From positions 4,521,624 to 4,585,623 of the forward strand of contig NW_004624743.1 in assembly GCF_000247695.1 (NCBI RefSeq): DNA of 64,000 bases, given 5' to 3'. The position numbers and the translations under genes are program-made. How positions within the stretch are numbered: position 1 is the stretch's first letter; every line of letters starts with the position of its first letter. Below the pieces are notes generated by a model. The model was not told where the DNA came from and searched no databases. It saw only the letters and a program-made list of their open reading frames with translations. Source of the stretch: Heterocephalus glaber. Its lineage: Eukaryota; Chordata; Mammalia; Rodentia; Bathyergidae. Positions 11,131 through 21,365 of the stretch are shown piece after piece.

Positions 11131-11240
11131 GTAACTTATACACATACTAACAAAGTTAAAATCCAACAAAAAACCAAGCTGAATATGTATAATGCTGGCT
11201 AGGATATCATTCAATGAAACTTTTGTACTTATACTTTCTG

Positions 11241-11874
11241 GGAATGTAGTTTAGAAGCTCAGGATTTTACAGTGATTCGAAACCTGTATCTTTTATTATC
11301 ACACTTCCACTATTGACTGTGGTAACCACGTAAAAGGATATTCTCAGTGTTAGCTATTTACATTTCCATGTACCTTCTTATCTCGATGTTCTTTTTAGGT
11401 TCAATGGAAGCGATCTTCAAATATTTGTTTCTCTGTCCTGATATTCTGAGCCCTAATGAGATCTAATAAAGCTTTCAATTATTTCCCTAGACTTGCCTTT
11501 ATTCTCAAAGACAGATATTCTCAGTATCTTCTATTTTCTATCACTTTTATTTAATTCCCAAAACACTATTTAAGCTGTATCACTCATTAAAACAAAAGAA
11601 AAAAAAATCTGTATTTATCCACTAAAGAGTCAGTCTATTTTTATTTAAATGTTTGTGCAAAACTCACTCCACCAGTTACTAAGCTTTTACCCTGGTTTAT
11701 AACTAAAAAAGAAATACAAAGGTAATTTTCTTATTTTATTTTTCAAAACAATGAATATTTGGTAATAGAAGTTACAGAAGTTATGCTTAAATAATACTAA
11801 ATATAAAAGTTGATATTCAAGCACATTTCCATAGTGAATTTCCACATTAGTTCATTTAAAATATATACTGATAT
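11241..11874. other. Nothing recognised
   Basis: AT-rich DNA without supported genes or repeats. An A-rich run occurs near 11590-11610. Confidence 0.55.
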
Positions 11875-11965
11875 CAGAGCATGGTGTCATATGCTCATAA
11901 TATCAGCACTCTGTCAGGCTGAGGCAGGAGGATCCCAAGCAGTCAGGGTCTCTTTCTTCAAGAGT
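11875..11965 (+). mobile_element. B1-like SINE fragment
   Basis: It resembles B1: 'gagcatggtgtcatatgctc', 'cagcactctgtcaggctgag', gcaggaggatcc. The 3' half decays quickly after the gaggatcc core. The 89-codon frame that crosses it is incidental. Confidence 0.72.
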
Positions 11966-12194
11966 CAGAAGGAAATTAACTCATGTATTAAATTTCTAAT
12001 CCATGATTTTGTTTTTTCAATTTCTAAAAATATTAAGCATCAAGTACATGTTTTTGTAGAAGTCAGAAATTACCTTTGAGCAGCTGCATTTTTTATCCTA
12101 TGTCTCTCAAACTTATTTTAAGGCCTAAATGAACAGGTGCTTTTATTTCTCAGCAGCTCAGTAAAGAAAAGGAGAAGTAGAATTTTTATAATGG

Positions 12195-12640
12195 CCGTTT
12201 GCAGTGGTTAATAGTGATTGTAAACTTGATTGGATTAAGGAATGCCTAGGAAATTGGTAAAGCCCACTTCTGGGTGAGTCTGGGTGTTCTCAGGGACAAT
12301 TCCATACTGGGAGTTCCAACTTTAGCAGGGATGAGATTCTCATGTGATGTGTTGTGGAAGACATCAGAGCCAATTGGACCATGGTGCTATGTCCTTGATG
12401 CTACATGTGGGCCCTGCCTCTTCCACTTTTCTCTGCTTCCTGCTCCTGGCAGGGGAGCAGCCTTTCCTCTGCTATACTCTTCTTCTGTGGTGTTCCTGCC
12501 TTGCCACAGGTCTAAACCCAATGGAACCAGCTGCCTTTTGACTGAATCCTCTGAAACTGTGAGCCAAAAGGAACTAGCATTTTGTCACAGTGATGGAAAA
12601 TTGATGAACATACTAGTTTTTTTCTCATTGTAAGACAATT
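12195..12640 (+). mobile_element. LTR-like element (MaLR/ERVL style)
   Basis: The block starts with a 'gtaaacttgattggattaag' segment and continues with a clustered pyrimidine stretch (ctgcctcttccacttttctc), cttgccacaggt, 'ctctgaaactgtgagccaaa', and ends near tgtcacagtgatggaaaa. This arrangement (polypyrimidine, then a ctgaaactgtgagcc block, then a degenerate tcacagcaatgg end) is common in non-coding mammalian LTRs. The overlapping 119- and 65-codon frames share it in two frames and are shadows of the repeat. The exact family is not determined. Confidence 0.55.
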
Positions 12641-12864
12641 TCTTTTTGTAGAGAAAACAATTAAAAATGATCTTGACTCAAGAATTTTTCATAGTTTGTT
12701 CATATATATTGACAACTCTTTCATTTGAAGGTGATAACATGATATTTCCACAGAAAATGAGAGTGTCAGAACAGGACTCCACATGAGCGCTTTCCTTTAG
12801 AAATAGGAAAAAGGCAGATGAAGTGATATGGGAAAGAAAAGATTGCTGAGAAAAAAGCAATTTC
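12641..12864. other. Nothing recognised
   Basis: Short unique stretch. A 60-codon minus-strand frame spans part of it without a recognisable family. Confidence 0.5.
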
Positions 12865-12990
12865 TAAGATCCCTACTATGTGCTCGGCATTCTGGTAGGG
12901 ATATATTTCTTTTAATCTACACTACAATGTTGATTTCTACACTGTAATATTGATTTACTCTCATTCTTACCAAGAAGGAATAATTTTATC
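12865..12990 (-). mobile_element. MIR SINE fragment
   Basis: Antisense MIR resemblance: ctactatgtgctcggcattctgg (reverse complement of the MIR 3' domain), followed by a weakened ttaatcctaca-like stretch and 'ggaataattttatcc'. A 20-bp segment is tandemly duplicated inside it (12916-12955). Confidence 0.65.
12916..12955. repeat. 20-bp tandem duplication within MIR
   Basis: tctacactacaatgttgatt (12916-12935) is followed directly by tctacactgtaatattgatt (12936-12955), two copies with three differences. It looks like a local replication-slippage duplication. Confidence 0.85.
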
Positions 12991-13269
12991 CATGTTAAAT
13001 ACTTGGTATAGCTTTATTATCACACTTCACAAGCTTTCATTTCTGAATCATCGCAAAGTTCTTTGCCTTCAAAGTTATTGAAGATAACTTGTTCTTATCT
13101 TGTTTCTAAGTAGGCCCCCTATTGTACATGGAAAATATTTGAGCCTAATTCTTTTCCTATTACTCTTAGTTTGCAGCTTTGATACAATTATAAGACCAAC
13201 CTCTCTAATTTATTTTATGTCTGGGACAAATCTAATAAGTCTTATCTACATTTAATTTTCACAACGACA

Positions 13270-13461
13270 ACAAATATATATATAAATGTACTAATATATA
13301 ATGTATATATAGCATTATGTATTATATAATATAATATAAAACATATGTATTATATAATATGCATTATAACTCTGCTTCTTAGATTTGACTTTGTAACCAT
13401 ACAAATAATTTACATGATTTTAAAGTAAAATTAAATTTTAAAAAATCAATTAATAATAATA
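13270..13461. repeat. TA-rich tract leading into an assembly gap
   Basis: Long runs of alternating TA/TATAA with little other composition. The sequence stops at a run of N, and TA-rich sequence resumes after it (13562-13575). The gap probably reflects an unassembled AT-rich simple repeat. Confidence 0.85.
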
Positions 13462-13561
13462 NNNNNNNNNNNNNNNNNNNNNNNNNNNNNNNNNNNNNNN
13501 NNNNNNNNNNNNNNNNNNNNNNNNNNNNNNNNNNNNNNNNNNNNNNNNNNNNNNNNNNNNN
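13462..13561. other. Assembly gap (100 N)
   Basis: Exactly 100 consecutive N. This is the conventional length for a gap of unknown size, so coordinates beyond it may not reflect true genomic distance. Confidence 0.99.
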
Positions 13562-13574
13562 ATATTATATATAT

Positions 13575-13690
13575 GTATTTTAAGATGAGAAAATGAAGGC
13601 TCAGAGAGACTCAATAACTCACTTGAGGTCTTAGAGTTGCTGAAGTTTCAGTGTCAGAACTAGTTGTCAAATTTTTAGATTTCAACAAAT
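13575..13690 (-). mobile_element. MIR SINE fragment
   Basis: Antisense MIR core: aagatgagaaaatgaaggctca, gagagactcaataactcac, ttgaggtcttagagttgctg and gtgtcagaactag match the order of the MIR core (gatgaggaaactgaggc, gaggttaagtaactt, ccaaggtcacacagc). It may be the other half of the MIR at 12865-12990, separated by the TA-rich tract. Confidence 0.78.
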
Positions 13691-13974
13691 ACAATACCCT
13701 GTAGTCTCTTTTATTAAATTTTTTATTATTATACATTTGCATACATAGTGATTACACTCATATACATATATATACTTTTTATTCATCTTTTTTGATACAA
13801 GTTCAAAACCTCAAGAATTGTAGTACTACAATCATGTACTAATACAAATTTTTAAAAATAACATAGTCTTCAATTTTCTCTATATAGGTGTTCTGAACAT
13901 TACATTATGTAAATACAACCCACCTTTCAGCTTTCAAAAATAGAACACAAATTAAATTTAATTTGAATTTCCAC

Positions 13975-14850
13975 TCAAATTGCAGCAATATTCATTGCTG
14001 ACTGATCTTTTAACAATGTGTGTAGTTGCTCATCCAGTACCTTGTTCAGCTTTCACTGGGCCATCGTGCTTGAATTGCATTTGAAAAACGCACTAGAATA
14101 ATTTTGAAGAAACACTTCTGTGTTATGTTCTTAGCACTTGGACTTCGGATCACAGCTGCCTGTTTCGATGACCTGCTAATACACCCAGCTATTAGTCACC
14201 ACCAGGACTCCAGCATTGCTGTATTTCATTCTAAGCAACTCTGCATCACATTGCTCAGCGAAGTCAAAGAAGTTAGTTTTACCTCCTTGTTCATCTTGTA
14301 AGGCTTTTAAGTTTTCAAAATCTCCACTTTGAGAGAAATATTCATGTGTTCTATAGTCAGTGATTGTCTGTAATAAGTCCTCTGAAGACAAGAAAGACAA
14401 GCGACCCTGCAGATACCAAGTCCCTTCACTGGGATTTAACCCTTCATAGTAAGTACCGCAAAGGATGTGCAGAAACCTGTGCTTTCCAGTGGGCAAGGAC
14501 GCTGCTGCTCTCAATCTGTGTGGGTTGAGCAGCTACTTGGTGCCCTGGTTTCCAGCATACCTAGGCCCATTGCAGACTCTCCTGCCTCTAATCTTGTGAG
14601 TGTATGTAATAAATCCTTTTGCATGATTATACAGATATTTGCTGTTGATTATGTTGACTAGAGAATCTCAACAATACATACATTCTGACAAAATTAAGGT
14701 AGGGTCCTGGTCCTCATGGTTTGCTTGTCTCAAAGCAATCTTAATGGCCATTTCTTTGAGTGTGGTGAGCTTGCATTATGGTTTGTCCTTCCAGTGTGCA
14801 AATGTTCAAAGTATTTTTCTGTTTCTATTTTCAATTGACAGTTGAGGATA
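13975..14850 (-). pseudogene. Candidate processed pseudogene, protein not recognised
   Basis: Read on the minus strand, one frame runs from about 14661 to a terminal stop at 13975-13977 with few stops for such AT-rich DNA. Its longest open part (14514-14176, 112 codons) looks protein-like, with motifs GTYYEGLNPSEGTWYLQG, SSEDLLQTITDYRTHEYF and FDFAEQCDAELLRM. It starts at a TTG, and an upstream in-frame TAG lies a dozen codons before. Below the TAG at 14176 the frame continues with two more stops and a plausible tail (DEQLHTLLKD). A further piece at about 14665-14850 reads TTLKEMAIKIALRQANHEDQ. Candidate poly(A) signals lie downstream around 13700-13790. I see no intron boundaries. I do not recognise the parent gene. 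Confidence 0.45.
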
Positions 14851-14861
14851 CTTTATATTTT

Positions 14862-17340
14862 CAGCAATTTTCCAACCTAACAAACTAATGGAAATATATT
14901 TCTAGATTTCCTCTCCTTCCTAACAGTGTTCTCTTCTCTGTTTATAGTTCAACTTTTCAAAGTACTCCCTTCACTATCCTCATTTTTAAAAATAACTCCC
15001 ACCACTTCAATTTCTCAAAGAGGACAAGATTCTGCATTCCTCATACACTGTTTTCTTCTTTTATCCTATAGTACTTCTCAATTTTAGCCTACTGGATAAT
15101 TTATTCATTCTTATATTATAGCTTAATATCTGTTTCTTCTCATTCGAAGTGTTTTATACAGACAAGAATTCTTGTTTTCCCTACAGATTTTAATTTCAAA
15201 TATCTAAGCTACTGATTGACACAAATCTGTGTCCAGTTAACATCTGATGAGTGAATCAATGAAGCAATGTCTCATTTGTTTCATTTCATATGAAATATTT
15301 AAGACCTTTTTCTGTATTTACCTTCTCTCCAAAATTCTTATATATTTAAAGTTAAAATACTAAATTTGGTGGTAGTGATATAAGTACCACATTGAGTCCA
15401 TGGTGGAAGAGTTTGTCTAGAGTACGACAGTAAGAAAAGGCTCTCTCATAGTAAGAGTGGTGGCTGTTAAAGGGAAAAGATATAAGAGAAAGATTTTATG
15501 AACAGCTTCTAGAGGGGAAAAATATTCAGGTATCCAAAATAGCAGGAATAAATGTGGAGAAGTGAAAATGAGCGTGGCATTCATGAAGGCAGAAAGAAGC
15601 CAGGATTGGAGGTAAAGTGCTGGACAAAGCAGAGAAAATACCAGGAGAAAGGGAAGAACTAGTAGTTAAGAAGCTATGAGGTTCAAGCCCAAGGTCTTAA
15701 AGCAAGAAGAAATAAGTATAAAGGCTTTTGGTCAGGGGAGTAGAACGAAAAAGACAGGTTTTAAAAACAAAACCATGAATGTCTTATTATGGCTTGCTAC
15801 TTTTAATTTGAAATACGTGTGGTAGAAATGGAAAGTGCAATCACCAATTTGAGGAACTATTTTGTTTGTTACCAGGACTCTGTCCTGGGTGCTTTAAATA
15901 TTTAATGTATCTAAAAAGTAATAATCTAACAGCCTGATTGTCTTTTCATAGAATCTTTGAATCATTTTTCTGTGATTATAAAGTACATTATGGTCCCACT
16001 TTTATTAGGACTTATTTTTATAATATACTAGATTTGTAAATCAGACCTTTTGAGTTGTCAATTATATATCAGATTTCACGAAATTGTTTCTAATATACTG
16101 ATAACTTCATTGAATTACATCTGTTTTTTTCTTTATATCAAGCGTATTACTTGCTAAGATGTCCACATTTGAAAACTTTTCCTCATGTATTCTCTTAATA
16201 AATTGAGTTCATATATATTATTTCATATATACATATGTTCATATATGTATATAAATTCAATGAAAGGATATGTCTATTTAATATATGTTTAAAAGTTGTC
16301 AACAGTGTAAATTTGAAAGATTTAACTTATAAGAATTTTTCAGTTTTCAACATAATAGCCCATGTATCCATTTTAAACAGCAGATAATTAATTGGATTAT
16401 GTAATGGTACTTTTTGAATAAGGAAAATTTCATAATGAGAGTGATAGAAGAAAGTGGATTTACAGGGCATCAACACATCATTCAGGTGGTTTGCTTCCTT
16501 TTCCAATTCTTATCTATGCTCCTTTAAGATATTTTGGAGAAATTCAGTCTTATCACTTGAACTTCCACCATAATTTTTCAGCTGTTTTCAGGAGAGCTAG
16601 TATGAATTTGGCCTTTGTTAGGATTTTTACTCAGAGAATACAGGCTTATTTCTCTCTTTATCCTCTAAGAACATGACAGGGGAGGTGAGTTAGACATCAA
16701 GAAAATGCCCTTGACAGTACGAGCTGTTAAACAGGGGAAGTTATAACAGGGGAAGGTTAGGGACCTCTAAAAATGATATGAATCGTCACCTTAATAATGA
16801 GGCATAAAAGTAACGTTAGAAATGTCATTCAAGATTCCACTGAAGGTCCTCTAGCTGCTACTTTCCTTCAAATATGCACATCTGGATTGTAATGTTTCCT
16901 TCCCCAGTTTACTTAAAAAATATAATTCAAGTAGTTTTAGTTATATTTTTGTATATTTCTGAGTATTTAATCCATCTTAAATTTGTTTATCACATTATCA
17001 TTAAAACCTCTTTTTTTAGGATATAAGAATTTTCTCTTTACTACCTACTTCCTCCAGGTTTTATGGGAATGTCTATAAGTAATGAATTAACATATTTACT
17101 TATATACATGATCAAATCATTTAAAAGATTATTAGAATTTACAACATCTTAGACACTGACTTAGACCTTGTACGCATTCAATACAAATGGCATTTTTTTA
17201 TTCTGACATTTGTATTTGTAAGTTAAGAATTACATTCAATTGTAAGAGATTTACAAACCAGTATGAAAAGTTCTACATTTTATTTCTCAAAACTCATTAT
17301 TCTCTGTTTTATTATCCCTGAACTTTTCTTCTTATCCGAC
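14862..17340. other. Mostly unrecognised; one MIR trace
   Basis: About 2.5 kb of AT-rich sequence. The MIR-like piece at 15850-15960 is listed separately. Alternating TA/CATATG runs occur near 16205-16250. The open frames are short and unsupported. Confidence 0.55.
15850..15965 (-). mobile_element. MIR-like fragment
   Basis: Antisense MIR resemblance: 'accaggactctgtcctgggt', 'gctttaaatatttaatgtat' and an attcttttcatag-type trailing part. Weak but in the expected order. Confidence 0.5.
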
Positions 17341-17430
17341 AGTGTTTTTTCAAGGTCTCTTGAATTATGTTTTACATGTCGTGCTCTTCAAGGATAGTTC
17401 CACACTCAGAGATACGGGACTGGTGCAAGT

Positions 17431-17485
17431 TCCCTCCCTCCTCCCTCCCTCCCTCCTCCCTCCCTCCCTTCCTTCTTTCCTTTCA
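17431..17485. repeat. (CCCT)n/(CCTC)n polypyrimidine microsatellite
   Basis: Imperfect ccctccct repeats followed by cttccttctttcctttc. The opposing frames read only Pro/Ser/Leu or Arg/Glu/Gly repeats and are artefacts of the tract. Confidence 0.93.
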
Positions 17486-17527
17486 TGCTGTCTTGCATTC
17501 TTGTTTTCTTTTTCTCTTTCTTTCCTC

Positions 17528-17905
17528 TGATTCCTGGGATAAAATACCAGATGCTCTAACAAAAAGGACGAGAATTTTATTTTGATTCTGTTTCCGAGGT
17601 TTCAGTCCATGTTTGGATGTCTCAAAGTTCGAAATATGGCATAAGAGACAGGGCAGATGAACTGCTCTATTTATGGCTTCTGGAAAGCAGAGTGGGTTAG
17701 ATGGAACAAGAGAGGAAGGGGTCAAGGGGAGAGTATGGTCCTCAAGGTCACACCCTCAAGACCTACTTCCTCCAAGTAAGCCCTCCCTGCTTCTGACCTA
17801 TTCACCTAGGAACTCATCAGCGGATTCACGCCTTCTTGAGGTTAGCGTCTCACGGTGTCATCACGCGCCCGGTAGTCATTTAAGCAATCCAGTCTGCCAT
17901 GAAGA
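17528..17905 (-). mobile_element. MaLR-like LTR, antisense
   Basis: The plus strand shows 'cctgggataaaataccagat', 'gagaattttattttgattct', 'ccgaggtttcagtccatgtt', then 'tcaaggtcacaccctcaaga' and 'cctacttcctccaagtaagc', consistent with the reverse complement of a mammalian LTR of MaLR/ERVL type (AATAAA-side end first). Short frames of 72-80 codons across it are incidental. Confidence 0.6.
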
Positions 17906-20900
17906 TTAACAGGGGCACCTTGTGTATAACAGTTCTTTACAACTGCGTGAACTAATCAAATATTTAACATATCTATGCTTTATTTGGGTAGGAGAGACTA
18001 CTCACCTTCATAAATAACACAATAAAAGGAAGGATTCGGGAAGAGGCTCCAGAAGATCCTGTAAAGTGTGGTGGAAATTCCCTCTGTGGGCTTCAGGTAG
18101 AGCTGACAAGAAATTGGCACATTTCCCAGATACTGGCTTATTCTGATCCTGTATTTTGTATTGATGTGGAGGATTCTGACTCCAGGGTACTTTTTCTCTA
18201 CTATACTATTCTCTTTCTTCACTTTCCCACATTCTCTTTGAATTTCTGACCCCTTCTTGGTTCACAAGTATATGCTGAGCTCTCTTCCATTAAGATAAAT
18301 ATTTCTCTTGAGTTTATTTGCCCTTAGCCTCACGTCATTCTTATCATGTGTTCATCAACTCCTCTGATTATTTTCTGTCTGCTCTTCAGATGAAGCTTTC
18401 CTCTTTGTGCACCCCACCTGGGTCACATCAGTGGGTTCCAGGACTGCCAGTTCCCTTTGATTTGGTCAAGGGGAGATAAGAGGTAAAATAGCAAATGAAA
18501 GTGAAATACGAATTTTTCCAACTCCAACTTTGAGTGGTGGTTAAGCTAGCATTTCCACGACTAGCATTCTGTTCCTGCTTCCTCAGTCATAATTATTTTC
18601 TTTGTAACCAAATCCTTCAGAACCCTGTTCACATTTTCTGGGTGTGCATGCTTTCCTTACCTCTTCACAGTAGGCACAAATTTCTTTTCTGTTTAGGGAA
18701 GTGATTTATTCAGTGCTACTTGAGGATCAGGACAGATAGCACTGCTGATAAACCTATCACTGGTTAAATATATCTTGTCAAAAATGCATTATTACACCTG
18801 GCCCACTGTACATCCTAGGTTAGCACCCTAGGATTCAATGGGGCATCTATCACCAGCCCTCAGGATTTCAGGGCTGACCAGGAGCCGCAGCCTGCTGAAG
18901 CTCGCTGACCATCTGCCATCACAATGGAGTACCACACTGTGCGTTGTTGTATTAGAAAGAAAGTAAAACTCAAAATTCCACTCATGGCTTCCACTGAATA
19001 TGTATTGCTTTTGTACCATTATAAACTTAAAAAAATCCAAAATTAAGCATCATAATCGAGGCTATTTTTATGGCTTTTTTTTAATGACAGCATTGGCTAT
19101 ACCATAAATTACCAATGGAGGAATTCATAACTGTATTAAAATATATAGCATTCACTCTCATTAACTATGAGGTAATTTTTACGTAGAACCTTAACAAGCT
19201 TTAAACTTATAGGTCGATTTATATAATACTTGAAAATATAAAATGGTTAAGTATCCCAGATAACATAACCTAAGTGAGTTTCATTAGGTTTAATCTTGCC
19301 AAATTCTGTTTAGTTCTACTGAACTTTCTTATTTAAACAATGTAACACTACTCAGGAGAATGAATAGTATAACACATCAACTCCACTCATTTCGTCAGGT
19401 TATTTGATGTTAAACTAACTAGATAACTTTGAAGTATTTAGCAATATTAACCTATGTTTCTCATTGATATTTTGGAATAAGAGTAAGAGTAACACAGAAG
19501 TGAACCTTGAGTATTGACCTGACTGTTTTTCTGCACCTACAGGGTCCATGGAGAACTGTGGTAAGACGTGATCTAAAATAAAAATGTTTCTTTCCTCCAG
19601 CCATCTGGGTCAGAGTACCATACCAACTGATCAGTGTGTCCTGAACTATCTGAACTAGGTATCATTTCTCTTCTTTTTTCTCCACGGAGAATCACATATG
19701 GAATGCAACATGCAGAAAACAACTGGAAAATGCCTGCTGGATATTAATACTAGTTATTTTTATGCAGGAGAATTTCAGACAGTTTTTACTCATTTGTATT
19801 TCTAGTTTTTATCTGCAGTGAATTTACATTGTAAAATTAAATGTAACCCCTCACAATGTAAGACTGCCTTGTGATAATAATATTATGCAAAGCAGTCACA
19901 ACTAGATCTGACCTGCATCTTCCAATGAAGTTCCATGTCTGAGTTTCATTGGTTTTTAGAATACAGTTGAACTTAAACTTGAATCAATTGAGAACACACT
20001 ACTGAGCATTTAAACGATGTACCCTAAGTACCCTGGCAGGCCTTGAGCAAAGATGCAGTGATATAGGCTTACCTGGAGCAGCCATGAAGATATCCCAAAT
20101 TGTGCGCAAAGGGAGTGGGAGGAGAATCCGCCCTGCTCTAAAGGTGTGTCAGTTGAAGCACAGAAGAAACCATTCTAAACTTTTCTTTTCTACTTTTCAA
20201 GATTAATAAGATAGCAATGTTGGTCTGAATATTTAAGGATGAATAAAATCGTAACATATAAAAGGATGGAACAGTATAGAAAGGATGTGATTTTAATTTG
20301 GAGGGAGAAATTTTCAGGTGATGCTAGATTTTAATGTCCTTCAAAAATGTGACTACTAGGGCAAAGAAATACATGCATTACATGCTACTGTAGCCAGAAG
20401 ACTGTCACCCATTGTTTAAAAGGTGAAAGATTTATAGGATTTGAAGAGAAACCGTAGTATACCCATTGTTCACAGTATCTTTGACTTAAATCACTGACTC
20501 GGCAAGATACAATATTGCCATCAGAGAAATAGGAAACACTTTATGACTATCACTATTTGACCTAGTTTCCTAAAATTCATTTCACCCTCAAAATACAGGC
20601 TGCATAACCAAAGCATCTTGCTTAAAATACATTTCTTATGAGGACACATCTTTGGTTTCAGTTTTATGTGCAAATAAAATTGTCTGTAATATTATGTACC
20701 CTGAATGGATGATGATACAAGACAATTGGAAACTGTTATTGAGTAAAATCTGTTGAACAATTAATATCACTAAATTTAAAGACCATCTCAGAGATGGTGC
20801 TCTTTCTACCATCTTCATCAGTGACCTTAACAGAGAATGAAATCAGAGCCAGAAACTGTCACAGGGGACCATGAGAACATTTACTACAATGAGAAATCAG

Positions 20901-21254
20901 CTACAAATCTTAATCCTATGCTTTGATGTTCAAACAGATCAAAGTTTCAAACTACAATGTATCTTTAAGGTATGACTTAAGAATGGAAATTGGAATTCAG
21001 GAATCTTGAGAAATTCATAAGCATATGTTTGTGCCTCTTTGATATGAAAAAAATAGATTCTACATTGAAGTAGGAAGAACCAAGGAAGAGAAAACTGACC
21101 TTTTAGGTACATCCTCATTTAAATGGAATTTATTCAGGGGGCTTTGAATTTTTTTTATCTATCGCTGCAAATATTTCACAGAATAGAATATAAAAATATG
21201 AAATAAAATAATATAGCTCTTAGGGAAGGGAATGCTTGTTTACAAATACCAGTT
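17906..21254. other. Largely unrecognised unique-looking DNA
   Basis: About 3.3 kb without a supported gene. A 74-codon frame at 17998-18222 and a 70-codon frame at 18828-19040 (both minus) have no family signature. I see no splice-bounded conserved exon. Confidence 0.55.
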
Positions 21255-21271
21255 ACCAAGATACAATTTTT

Positions 21272-21348
21272 TTTGGTAGCGGGGATCGAACTTGGGACCT
21301 TGCACTTGCAAGGCAGGTGGCAGAACCACTGAGCTAAATCCCTGGCCC
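21272..21348 (-). mobile_element. ID-like SINE, recent insertion
   Basis: Antisense copy: ttggtagcggggatcgaact, gggaccttgcacttgcaagg, caggtggcagaaccactgag, ctaaatccctggccc. A 17-bp perfect target duplication (accaagatacaattttt) flanks it at 21255-21271 and 21349-21365. The intact duplication and near-consensus body indicate a young insertion. Confidence 0.95.
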
Positions 21349-21365
21349 ACCAAGATACAATTTTT

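Larger units (their letters stand above)
9110..11240 (+). pseudogene. Decayed LINE-1 ORF2, RT and C-terminal part
   Basis: Continuation of the plus-strand L1. Landmarks are 'acaccaatatcacttatcag', 'aacaaaatactagtaaatca', 'gaacaagtgggatttattct' (the QVGFI-type RT block), 'aaaagactggacaagaaaat', and 'gaaaactggacaaaagatct' followed by 'gaacagacatcttatgaaag' (C-terminal region). Multiple stops and frameshifts are present. It is interrupted by a 40-base SINE stub at 9286 and an antisense ID-like SINE at 11018. The normal L1 3' end is not found, and recognisable L1 stops near 11240. Confidence 0.82.

Noticed and set aside
12274..12633. 119-codon plus-strand frame
   Set aside because: Lies within the LTR-like element and overlaps a 65-codon frame in another phase. 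The frame is explained by repeat composition.
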